DNA from: Clostridiales bacterium
GTDB lineage: Bacteria > Bacillota > Clostridia > Christensenellales > Borkfalkiaceae
Length of the DNA stretch: 64,000 nt
Direction: 5' to 3'
NCBI GenBank assembly: GCA_015055805.1
Contig: SVHN01000002.1
Span: 124,001-188,000 of the forward strand
This document shows, piece after piece, positions 42,497-49,883 of this stretch; position 1 is the stretch's first letter; each line of letters starts with the position of its first letter. The position numbers were made by a program, and so were the translations under genes. The notes under the pieces are model-generated. The model worked only from the letters and a program-made list of their open reading frames with translations. It did not search any database and was not told where the DNA came from.

Positions 42497-44050
42497 CTAT
42501 TTTAACCTTCCACGAATATGTTGTTTTTGTTGTTTCTGGTCTTTTTTAGCCATCATTGAAAGGTAATCTTCGCCGTTTTCATGAGCAAACTTATCGTCTT
42601 TTTTCTTTTTCGGTTCTTGTTTTTCTTCCTTAGGCTGTTCCTTTGGCGTATAAACTCTGCCGCGGATTTTCTGCGTTTCTTGCGCTGCCTCTTGCTTTTT
42701 AAACTTTCTATCAACGAAGAAGTTTATAAGGAAAGTCGTTCCTAAACTTAAAAGCGAACTTAAAACGATATATATTGAGAACGCCGCCGTATACATAAAA
42801 GCAAAGATTGCCATCATGATAGGCATCATCCACTTCATTACCTTTTGCGTTTGCGCGCCTTGACCGTCAACCGTCTGCAATTCCATCTGCGCTTGCTGAG
42901 ATTTACCTATTACTATTTGTGATAAAAGCGATACACCAGCAGTTAATGCAACTAAAATAAAGAATCCGTTTGCCTGTGTCTTTTCTTTGTCAAGCTTAGA
43001 AATCAAAAGATCGTAATTTGCTTGTCCAATGTTGTTTGCATCGGTTTGATCTTTAATATATCTCTGTTCGGTAACAAATTTTGTCCAGTCTGTTTCTACA
43101 GGGTGCTTTAACGGGCTGTCACTTACCCAAATGTTTTTAACCCATAAGAAATTTTCGTTTTCTTCCCTGAAAGTTTCAGCAGATTTATCCGCTCTTATAC
43201 TATTAATAAACTGTTCTTCGGTAAGTTCAGCGTTTTCTGACTTTGCCTCTTCGTAAGTTTTGCCATTACAATCTTTAAGATAATTATTTTCTTCGGTAAG
43301 TAGGGTAGTACTTAAAATTGCACCTTCTATTAAATCGTAAGAAAATTTTTCTTCCACGTCCCACTCAATACCGGTTTCATTTATCTGATAAGACGCTCTT
43401 AAAACAGTGTAACCGTTTTCGGTGCTGATAAATAGGGCAGAGCCGTTATTTTCAACGTTAATTATAAATTCTTCGCCGTCTTTATTAGTGCCTTTAATAA
43501 TATCGTTATCAGTATTTTCGTCGGTTATTATTTCATAAAGTTCGTTGAGTTTAACAACGGGTTTACCTTCTTCATTGCGGATTATATACGCTGTTTCACC
43601 TTTATCTTCTTCTAGTCCTGCGTATATAACGTTATTATACGATAAACTCATATCGTAAAAATACTTTTTGTTTTGATATCTAGAATATGCCGAAAAACCG
43701 TTTAAGGCAACGATAAAGATAACCAAAGTTAAAATGGTCGGTAAGCACGCGCCAAACATAGAATAACCGTTCTTTTTGTAGAGCGCAAGCATTTTTTGGT
43801 TATATAAATCTTTGTTATCAGCGTACTGTTTCTGTAATTTTTCCAGTTCAGGACGCATTTGTTCCATTTTTAGAGAGTTCTTTCTCATAGACGCCCTTGA
43901 CGCATAGTCGAACGGCAAGGTTATAAGTTTTAGTATTAAGGTAAATAAAACTACGCCCAAGAAAATTGAAGAGCTTATCTGTACAAGCCATAAAATAATA
44001 TCGACCAAAAAATTTCCAGTCTCTGGCTTGGTAAAATTAATAATATTCAT
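42497..44050 (-). CDS. yidC: Membrane protein insertase YidC with a large extracytoplasmic insertion
   Basis: YidC inserts and folds membrane proteins. The 517-residue protein has the first membrane segment at about 14-42, a cytoplasmic coiled hairpin (55-95), a second segment at about 100-120, and three or four more after 355 (FFILVALTAGVSLLSQIVIG, MMPIMMAIFAFMYTAAFSIYIVLSS). Between them, residues about 125-350 form a large polar domain. Gram-positive YidC proteins are usually 250-300 residues without it. The tail is Lys-rich. It follows yidD directly. Confidence 0.92.
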   Translation of the reverse strand: MNIINFTKPETGNFLVDIILWLVQISSSIFLGVVLFTLILKLITLPFDYASRASMRKNSLKMEQMRPELEKLQKQYADNKDLYNQKMLALYKKNGYSMFGACLPTILTLVIFIVALNGFSAYSRYQNKKYFYDMSLSYNNVIYAGLEEDKGETAYIIRNEEGKPVVKLNELYEIITDENTDNDIIKGTNKDGEEFIINVENNGSALFISTENGYTVLRASYQINETGIEWDVEEKFSYDLIEGAILSTTLLTEENNYLKDCNGKTYEEAKSENAELTEEQFINSIRADKSAETFREENENFLWVKNIWVSDSPLKHPVETDWTKFVTEQRYIKDQTDANNIGQANYDLLISKLDKEKTQANGFFILVALTAGVSLLSQIVIGKSQQAQMELQTVDGQGAQTQKVMKWMMPIMMAIFAFMYTAAFSIYIVLSSLLSLGTTFLINFFVDRKFKKQEAAQETQKIRGRVYTPKEQPKEEKQEPKKKKDDKFAHENGEDYLSMMAKKDQKQQKQHIRGRLK

Positions 44051-44284
44051 TTAATACACCCATTTAACGACGCTTTTCTTATCGGGTACTTTATCAAAAC
44101 CACCCTTACACCAAGGGGTACACCTTAAAATTCTTTTCATACCCAAAAAACACCCGACGAAAAAGCCGTGTTTTAAAATTGCTTCCAAGGTATATTCCGA
44201 ACAAGTGGGAATATACATGCAAGTTCCCTTAGACAAATATTTCTGATAAAACCTTATCAATTTTACGCCTAAATATTTAAGCAT
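44051..44284 (-). CDS. yidD: Membrane protein insertion efficiency factor YidD
   Basis: A 77-residue protein with the YidD signature (RFYQKYLSKGTCMYIPTCSEYTLEAILKHG, cysteines in TCMYIPTCSEY, and RILRCTPWCKGGFDKVP). It assists YidC. The start at 44284 is preferred over 44296 because GGTGG sits upstream; it overlaps the rnpA stop by 8 bases. The yidC ATG follows its stop without a gap. Confidence 0.95.
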   Translation of the reverse strand: MLKYLGVKLIRFYQKYLSKGTCMYIPTCSEYTLEAILKHGFFVGCFLGMKRILRCTPWCKGGFDKVPDKKSVVKWVY

Positions 44285-44606
44285 TAAAAAATCCACCTTT
44301 TTTGAAAAGATAATTCATATTGTCTTTAAAATTTTTCAGCGAATATTCGTTTTGTACTTTTGGTATAAAAACAAAAAAGAAGTTTTTTCCTAATTGCGGC
44401 GTAAAACTTCTGAAAGATTCCCTTAAAAGCCTTTTAATTCTATTCCTAACGACGCTTCCGCCGTGTTTTTTACTCACGGCGAAACCAACTTTTAATTCCT
44501 GTGACGGAAAATAAATCATTGTGAGCGACGCGGAAAACAATCTCTTGCCTTTTTTAAATACCAGATTGAAATCTTTTTCTTTTTTTAACCTGTAATCAAA
44601 GGTCAT
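44277..44606 (-). CDS. rnpA: Ribonuclease P protein component
   Basis: RnpA is the small basic partner of RNase P RNA (rnpB at 34.6 kb). The 109-residue protein has the signature GFAVSKKHGGSVVRNRIKRLLRE at about 41-63. AAGGA precedes the ATG. It lies between rpmH and yidD, the standard order. Confidence 0.96.
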   Translation of the reverse strand: MTFDYRLKKEKDFNLVFKKGKRLFSASLTMIYFPSQELKVGFAVSKKHGGSVVRNRIKRLLRESFRSFTPQLGKNFFFVFIPKVQNEYSLKNFKDNMNYLFKKGGFFNA

Positions 44607-44620
44607 CAGCTGTTCCTTAA

Positions 44621-44755
44621 TTATGCAGAAAGCTTATGGCGACCTTTATTACGACGTCTTTTAAGAACGTTCTTGCCTGAACGGGTTTTCATTCTCTTTC
44701 TGAATCCGTGAACTTTACTTCTCTGTCTTTTTTTAGGCTGGTAAGTCTGTTTCAT
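44621..44755 (-). CDS. rpmH: 50S ribosomal protein L34
   Basis: A 44-residue basic protein starting [19 protein letters not shown] with the L34 signature and ending KLSA. AAGGAG lies upstream of the ATG (44755-44753). It is the first gene of the rpmH-rnpA-yidD-yidC-jag cluster. Confidence 0.97.
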   Translation of the reverse strand: MKQTYQPKKRQRSKVHGFRKRMKTRSGKNVLKRRRNKGRHKLSA

Positions 44756-44799
44756 AATATTTTTCTCCTTATTTAGGTTGTTTTTTCCTTTGCTTTACT

Positions 44800-44828
44800 A
44801 TTGTATATAGATTTTTTTGTTTTGTCAA
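44800..44828 (-). promoter_or_regulatory. rpmH promoter
   Basis: Minus-strand TTGACA (44828-44823), 17 bases, TACAAT (44805-44800). Confidence 0.88.
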
Positions 44829-44833
44829 TTAAT

Positions 44834-45934
44834 TTAAGCGTTTATTCTTACCGGAAGTACCAAATATAAGAATCCGTCGTTGCTAACCGAGGTAATTATA
44901 CAGGGATCTATCGCGGTGTTTAGGTTAAGATTGATAAAATCGTCCGATACAATCTTTAAAAACTCTGCTATGTATTTTCCGTTAAACGCTATCGCTAAGT
45001 CTTTACCGTTTAGATTAATCGGCACGTTTTCGTTTACCGTTCCTACTTCAGATTTAGCAGAAACCGTCATGCCTTCTTCCTTAATATCAAACTTAACGAC
45101 GTTATATCTATCGTTCCTTGCAACAATCGACGCTCTTTCAATACTATTAAGCATTGCCGCGCGATTTACTGTAACCGTGTTTTCAAAAGCCGTGGGAAGA
45201 ATATGGTTATACTTTACGAATTCGCCCTCAATCAATCTTGATATTAAAAGTGTGTTTTCCACTTCAACGAACAGCGAATTTTTCTGTAAGTATACTTTAA
45301 TAATATTGTCTTCTTTATCAAGAAGTCTGGTGATTTCTAGTAAGGTTCTTGCTGGGATAACCGCTTTCATATTACCACTTGCGGTAACTTCCTTTTTAAC
45401 AACAGCCATTCTAAACCCGTCAAGAGCAACACCCGTCAAAGAATTATCCTGTATTTCAAACAAGCAGCCTTTAAGGATAGGTCTGCTATCGTCGGACGAA
45501 CAAGCAAACGCCGTCTTTTCAACTACGTCTTTAAGTTGGCTCTGTTTAATCTCAAAATAATCAACGCCGTCTTCCTTTTCAATTTTCGGGAAGTTTTCTG
45601 CAGGGAAGACTTGAAGTTCAGATTCAGAATCGGAATATTTGATTTGAAGTTGTCCGTCGAAAAGACGACTTAGTTCAACCTGCTCTTTTTCTAACTTTTT
45701 AACGAAATCAACGAAATATTTACCAACGACAACCGTTTCACCTTCCATCAAAACGTCCGCTTTAATAGTTTTTTCTATAGTAAGTTCCATATCGGTTGCA
45801 AGAAGTGTTAAAGTATCGCCCTTTGCAGTTATTTTTATACCTTCTAAAACGGGGTTAGCTGCTTTTACCGATAAAGCCTTGCTTACTTTAAGCACGGCAT
45901 CTGATAAATCAAGACCGTCGCATATAATTTTCAT
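44834..45934 (-). CDS. dnaN: DNA polymerase III sliding clamp (beta subunit)
   Basis: The 366-residue clamp keeps the replicase on DNA. It shows three repeated clamp domains, and ends LVLPVRI as expected. AAGGAG precedes the ATG. Here dnaN is upstream of rpmH and far from dnaA, although dnaA-dnaN is the usual order. Confidence 0.97.
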   Translation of the reverse strand: MKIICDGLDLSDAVLKVSKALSVKAANPVLEGIKITAKGDTLTLLATDMELTIEKTIKADVLMEGETVVVGKYFVDFVKKLEKEQVELSRLFDGQLQIKYSDSESELQVFPAENFPKIEKEDGVDYFEIKQSQLKDVVEKTAFACSSDDSRPILKGCLFEIQDNSLTGVALDGFRMAVVKKEVTASGNMKAVIPARTLLEITRLLDKEDNIIKVYLQKNSLFVEVENTLLISRLIEGEFVKYNHILPTAFENTVTVNRAAMLNSIERASIVARNDRYNVVKFDIKEEGMTVSAKSEVGTVNENVPINLNGKDLAIAFNGKYIAEFLKIVSDDFINLNLNTAIDPCIITSVSNDGFLYLVLPVRINA

Positions 45935-46404
45935 AAATTCGTTCTCCTTATACTGTTATAACAATATATACAGATATATTATATAATATAGTCGTTAAAA
46001 AATCAAGAAATTTTCACTTTTATAGCCTTTTTTTTGAGGGCATAAGAGTAAAAAATATTTATCCTATTGTTTTGTTATTATTTATTTTTAAAAAATAAAA
46101 ATAGTATTATTAATATTATGTTCGGTGGATAAGTGGATAAGCTATTTTTCCTTAATTATTATCTAACTTTTTATCGTTTAATAAAGCGTTGATTAAATGT
46201 TAAAAGAAATTAGATAAGTTGATAGAAAAAATTAAAGTGTGTATATATTAACAAAATAAAATTGATAAAATATTGAAATAATTTAATTAAAAAAGAGAAA
46301 AATGTAAAAATAAATTGTATCCACAAAGTTGTAAACATTTTATAAATATCAACGTTGATAAAAAAAGATTGTAAAATTTTTTTAATTGTGATATACTCTT
46401 TTAT
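45935..46404. other. dnaN-rsmG intergenic region with DnaA-box-like sites (candidate oriC)
   Basis: A very A+T-rich 470-base gap between divergent genes. It has two adjoining DnaA-type boxes in the minus orientation, GGTGGATAA (46124-46132) and AGTGGATAA (46132-46140), each 8 of 9 matches to TGTGGATAA, and GTATCCACA (46317-46325), 8 of 9 to TTATCCACA. The dnaN promoter (TTGATT 46007-46002, 17 bases, TATAAT 45984-45979) and the rsmG promoter (TTGTAA 46369-46374, TATACT 46392-46397) lie at its two ends. By content it is a fair oriC candidate. Confidence 0.6.
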
Positions 46405-47085
46405 ATGAGAGAAACGTTTGAAAAATTTGGTATAATTATTCCGCAAGAAAAACTTGATAAGTTTGAAAAATACTATGAATTACTAGTGTTTTATAACTCA
46501 AAATTTAACATTACCGCAATCACCGAAAAAGAAGAAGTAGTTGTTAAACATTTTATAGATTCCGTTTTAGGTGTGGATAAAGTGTGTGGAAAAACGTTGA
46601 TAGATATAGGATCGGGCGGTGGATTTCCTGCGATACCGTTAAAAATAGTAAACGAGAAACTTTTCGTTACAATGCTTGAGGCAACGGGAAAGAAGTGTGA
46701 ATTTCTAAACACGGTTATAAAAGAGTTAGGATTAGAAAATATAAGAGTTATAAACAATCGCGCAGAACTTTTAGCAAAAGATGAAAATTATCGTGAAAAA
46801 TTTGACGTTTGTACGGCAAGGGCAGTTGCAAGACTAAACACGCTTTCAGAATATTGTATGCCGTTTGTAAAAATCGGTGGAAAATTCGTGTCTTATAAAG
46901 GTGATGCGGAAGAAGAGATAAAAGAGGCTTTATCCGCTGTAAAAATTCTTGGTGGAAAGATTGTTGACGTTAAAAATTATAACCTTTTGGACGCAAAAAG
47001 AACGCTCGTAACCATAGAAAAAATTAAAAATACCGATAAAAAATATCCTAGGGGACAGGGAAAGGAGAGAAAAAATCCGCTGTGA
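46405..47085 (+). CDS. rsmG: 16S rRNA m7G527 methyltransferase
   Basis: RsmG (GidB) methylates G527 of 16S rRNA. The 226-residue protein has the N-terminal LDKFEKYYELLVFYNSKFNITAI region and the SAM motif LIDIGSGGGFPAIPLKI (about 66-82). There is no ribosome site: a TATACT box ends 7 bases before the ATG with a TTGTAA box 17 bases further up, so the message should be leaderless. The last bases overlap the next gene (GTGA). Confidence 0.95.
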   Translation: MRETFEKFGIIIPQEKLDKFEKYYELLVFYNSKFNITAITEKEEVVVKHFIDSVLGVDKVCGKTLIDIGSGGGFPAIPLKIVNEKLFVTMLEATGKKCEFLNTVIKELGLENIRVINNRAELLAKDENYREKFDVCTARAVARLNTLSEYCMPFVKIGGKFVSYKGDAEEEIKEALSAVKILGGKIVDVKNYNLLDAKRTLVTIEKIKNTDKKYPRGQGKERKNPL

Positions 47086-47552
47086 CAGAGTTTACTTTTA
47101 ATAGAGCAAGATCGGTTGCCGTAACAGGGCATAGAGTTTTAGGAAAAGATATAAATAAACAAAGACTTGATGAAATTTTCAGAAAACTAGTCGATAGTGG
47201 GGTTAATATTTTTTATATAGGTATGGCATTAGGGTTTGACACTATGTGTTTTCAGGTTTTAGAAAAGATACGCGAAGAAAAGGATATAAAACTAGTCGCG
47301 TGTATACCTTGCCCATCACAACCTATGAGGTTTAACTTTGAGCAGAAAAGAGAATACGAAAGAATGGTAAAATCTGCTGATATAAAGGTTATTATAAGCA
47401 ACGAATATACACCGACTTGTATGCAAAAACGAAACGAGTATATGGTGGATAGAGCAGGAATACTTATATCGTATTTAAGAAGAGATTACGGCGGAACAAA
47501 AAACACCGTAGACTATGCAAAAAAAGTAGGAGTAACAATATATAACGTATAA
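47082..47552 (+). CDS. SLOG-family protein (YpsA/DUF1273-like)
   Basis: A 156-residue protein of the SLOG (Rossmann-like) superfamily, close to YpsA/DUF1273. SVAVTGHRVLGKDI (11-24) and the FYIGMALGFDTMCFQVL and DRAGILISYLRRDYGGTKNTVDYAKK segments fit nucleotide- or ligand-binding SLOG folds. The biochemical role is unknown; YpsA affects cell division in Bacillus and Staphylococcus. It starts with GTG overlapping the rsmG stop. Confidence 0.8.
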   Translation: MTEFTFNRARSVAVTGHRVLGKDINKQRLDEIFRKLVDSGVNIFYIGMALGFDTMCFQVLEKIREEKDIKLVACIPCPSQPMRFNFEQKREYERMVKSADIKVIISNEYTPTCMQKRNEYMVDRAGILISYLRRDYGGTKNTVDYAKKVGVTIYNV

Positions 47553-47581
47553 AACGTTTATTATTAAAAATATAGATTAAT

Positions 47582-47612
47582 TGAAAGGAACTTTTAGTAA
47601 AGAGTTTCTTTT
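47582..47612 (+). terminator. Terminator after rsmG and the SLOG gene
   Basis: An imperfect hairpin (GAAAGGAACTTTT with AAAGAGTTTCTTT) followed by a T-run. Confidence 0.7.
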
Positions 47613-47644
47613 TTTGTTAAAGTACCTTTTAAATTATTAGTGTA

Positions 47645-47673
47645 TTGACAATAGATACAAAATATGGTATAAT
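47645..47673 (+). promoter_or_regulatory. Consensus promoter of the toxin-antitoxin operon
   Basis: TTGACA (47645-47650), 17 bases, TATAAT (47668-47673). A small GGT...ACC symmetry over the -10 region (47666-47679) might bind the antitoxin; that is speculative. Confidence 0.88.
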
Positions 47674-47714
47674 AAGACCACAATAAGCATATATTAATAA
47701 TAGGAGGATAAATT

Positions 47715-47990
47715 ATGACACAGCCTTTACCTAGAATTTTACCAGTAAACGAACTAAAAAATACAGCAAATATTATGAAAACTTGCAAGGAAAGTCCTGT
47801 TCCTATCGTTATAACAAAGAACGGATACGGTGAAGCCGTTATGATGAGCGTTAAACTTTATGAAGAAATGTTTGCAAAAATGCAAGCTGCAGCATTAATC
47901 AACGCAGGGATAGACGACGTGGAAAATGGAGAAAAGCCCGTAAGCGGAAATGAATTTTTTGATGCTATGAGGGCTAAATATGGAAAATAA
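47715..47990 (+). CDS. Phd/YefM-family antitoxin
   Basis: A 91-residue antitoxin. Residues 1-60 follow the Phd/YefM fold (ILPVNELKNTANIMKTC, PIVITKNGYGEAVMMSVKLYEEM). The C-terminal 30 residues would wrap the toxin. AGGAGG lies upstream. Its end overlaps the toxin gene by 11 bases, typical of coupled pairs. It should repress its own promoter. Confidence 0.9.
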   Translation: MTQPLPRILPVNELKNTANIMKTCKESPVPIVITKNGYGEAVMMSVKLYEEMFAKMQAAALINAGIDDVENGEKPVSGNEFFDAMRAKYGK

Positions 47991-48294
47991 AAAGTATAAA
48001 CTAAAAATTTTTCCATTAGCAAGACAAGATATGGAACAAATATTTGAATATATAGCAGTTGATTTATGTAATATAACTGCGGCAATCGGACAAATTAACG
48101 ATTTTGAAAAGGCATTTGAAAATATTTGTAATTTTCCCGAAAGTTGCCCTTATATAAACAACGAATACGTAAAGGACAAGACTTTAAGAAAACTTATCGT
48201 TAATAATTACATAGCCTTTTATCGTGTGAGAGAAGAAGAAATTCAATTGATACGCGTCTTATACGGCATGAGTAATTACCAATCATTTTTATAA
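47980..48294 (+). CDS. RelE/ParE-family toxin
   Basis: A 104-residue toxin of the RelE/ParE fold: YKLKIFPLARQDMEQIFEYIAVDL, then SCPYINNEYVKDKTLRKLIVNNYIAFYRVREEEIQLIRVLYG. The RKLIVNNYIAFYRV and RVLYG strands are the family signature. RelE types cut mRNA on ribosomes and ParE types poison gyrase; the sequence alone does not decide, though the length and pattern lean to ParE. Confidence 0.9.
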   Translation: MENKKYKLKIFPLARQDMEQIFEYIAVDLCNITAAIGQINDFEKAFENICNFPESCPYINNEYVKDKTLRKLIVNNYIAFYRVREEEIQLIRVLYGMSNYQSFL

Positions 48295-48298
48295 AGAA

Positions 48299-48324
48299 AA
48301 AAACAACGCAAGCGCGTTGTTTTT
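48299..48324. terminator. Bidirectional terminator
   Basis: A perfect 11-bp stem (AAAAACAACGC / GCGTTGTTTTT) with a 4-base loop, between the toxin gene and the convergent ABC transporter operon. Confidence 0.93.
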
Positions 48325-48327
48325 CTT

Positions 48328-49194
48328 TTATATACCGTCTTTATTTTCCACACTTGATAGGAAGTGGATAAGTTTTTCAGATTTGGGATTTTCAAATACT
48401 TCGGTGGGTGTGCCTTCTTCTGCGACCACGCCTTCTGATAAGAATATTATCTTATCGGAAACCGATTTAGCAAAGCCCATTTCATGGGTAACTATTATCA
48501 TTGTTCTGTCTTCGTCTTTTAACGAACGAATAACTTTTAATACTTCGCCCGTAAGTTCAGGGTCTAATGCCGAAGTCGGCTCGTCAAAGCATAAAACCTT
48601 GGGTTTAAGTGCAAGTGCTCTTGCGATAGCAACGCGTTGACATTGACCGCCCGACAGTTCGCAAGGATAGTTGTTGATTTTATCCGAAAGCCCGATTTTT
48701 TCAACAAGTTCTAAACCGTCTTTTTCAATCTCTTCAAGACGTTCTTTTTTGAAGGAAAGAAGTTTTTCTTTTATAACCTTTCTAGTTAAAGACTTGTCGG
48801 TTTTAGCGTTTAATTTAAGCTGTTTTTTATAGTCTTTAATCTTATCTTTAAGTAACATTGTCGGAGCAAGCGTAATGTTATGAAGAACATTGTACTGTGG
48901 AAATAAGTGAAAAGACTGAAAAACCAACCCGAAATTAAGGCGTTTAACTCTAAGTTCGCTATCCTTATAATCTTTAGCATTTTCGGCGTTAAATAGTTGT
49001 TCGCCGTCAAGAGTCATAACGCCAACGTCAGGGGTTTCAAGAAAGTTAATGGACCTAAGCAGAGTAGTTTTACCGCTACCCGAAGAACCTATTATACTTA
49101 AAACTTCGCCTTTATTAAGCGATAAATTAATTCCTTTCAAGACTTCAACGTTATCGAAGTTTTTCTTGAAATTTTCTATCTGTAAATATGCCAT
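48328..49194 (-). CDS. Polar amino acid ABC transporter ATPase with an insertion
   Basis: A 288-residue ATPase of the GlnQ/HisP type. Walker A GSSGSGKT (36-43), Q-loop Gln93, signature LSGGQ (180-184), and Walker B LCFDEP (201-206) are intact. Family members have about 240 residues; the excess is a Lys-rich helical insertion at about 115-155 between Q-loop and signature. It is the last gene of the binding protein-permease-ATPase operon that carries an upstream operator like that of the his operon, so histidine is the likely substrate (inference). Confidence 0.92.
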   Translation of the reverse strand: MAYLQIENFKKNFDNVEVLKGINLSLNKGEVLSIIGSSGSGKTTLLRSINFLETPDVGVMTLDGEQLFNAENAKDYKDSELRVKRLNFGLVFQSFHLFPQYNVLHNITLAPTMLLKDKIKDYKKQLKLNAKTDKSLTRKVIKEKLLSFKKERLEEIEKDGLELVEKIGLSDKINNYPCELSGGQCQRVAIARALALKPKVLCFDEPTSALDPELTGEVLKVIRSLKDEDRTMIIVTHEMGFAKSVSDKIIFLSEGVVAEEGTPTEVFENPKSEKLIHFLSSVENKDGI

Positions 49195-49197
49195 AAC

Positions 49198-49878
49198 CTA
49201 TACCTTATAATAAGAAAGCGTTTTTTCCAGTTTATTGAAAACGACCGTGACCAAACCGTTGAACACCAAGTAAAAAATAGCGGCGTAAAGAAGAGGCGAT
49301 AGCGTAACGAAATTATTTACAGCCTCTTTAGCGGCGGTAAGAAGATCCACAACGCTCAAAGTAAACGCCAAAACGGTGTCTTTAACTAAGGTAATGGTTT
49401 CATTGCTCATCGGGGGCAGAATATTTTTGATTACCTGTAAAAGAACGATTTTATAAAAAATCTGCCATTTGGTAAACCCTAATACTTGACCAGCCTCATA
49501 CTGACCTTTGGGAACAGCCTCGATACCAGCGCGGAAAATTTCCGAAAAATAGCAAGCGTAGTTTATTACGAAAGCAATCATAACGAATACGAAAAGCATA
49601 TTCTGCACGGTAAGTCCTAACGCAGCCGCCCACGCTTTAGTGGTAGATGCGAAAAGGTATTTGGGAAGAAAGCTAACAAGTAAAATTTGTAGCATCAAAG
49701 GAGTGCCTCTGATAATCCAGATAAACACTTTTAAGACGTACTTTATCGGCTTAAATTTAGACATTGAGCCGAAAGATATGATTAAACCAAGCGGTAGTGC
49801 AAGAACAAGGGTTACGGCAAACAGCAGAACCGTATTGCCGAACCCTTGTAAAAGACTTAATAAAATTTCGCCAACCAT
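49198..49878 (-). CDS. Polar amino acid ABC transporter permease
   Basis: A 226-residue permease of the HisM/GlnP type with about five membrane segments; the first is at 8-32. The EAA loop lies around EIFRAGIEAVPKGQYEAGQVLGFTKWQIFYKIVLLQ, and IIRGTPLMLQ near 50-60 is also characteristic. A single permease gene suggests a homodimer. It lies 3 bases before the ATPase gene and 5 after the binding protein gene. Confidence 0.94.
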   Translation of the reverse strand: MVGEILLSLLQGFGNTVLLFAVTLVLALPLGLIISFGSMSKFKPIKYVLKVFIWIIRGTPLMLQILLVSFLPKYLFASTTKAWAAALGLTVQNMLFVFVMIAFVINYACYFSEIFRAGIEAVPKGQYEAGQVLGFTKWQIFYKIVLLQVIKNILPPMSNETITLVKDTVLAFTLSVVDLLTAAKEAVNNFVTLSPLLYAAIFYLVFNGLVTVVFNKLEKTLSYYKV

Positions 49879-49883
49879 TATAA

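Noticed and set aside
44880..45560. 226-codon open frame antisense to dnaN
   Set aside because: dnaN is certain on the other strand, and the frame lacks a ribosome site and family features.
46210..46446. 78-codon minus-strand frame in the dnaN-rsmG gap
   Set aside because: A Phe/Ile/Tyr-rich product of A+T-rich DNA, overlapping the rsmG start, without a ribosome site.
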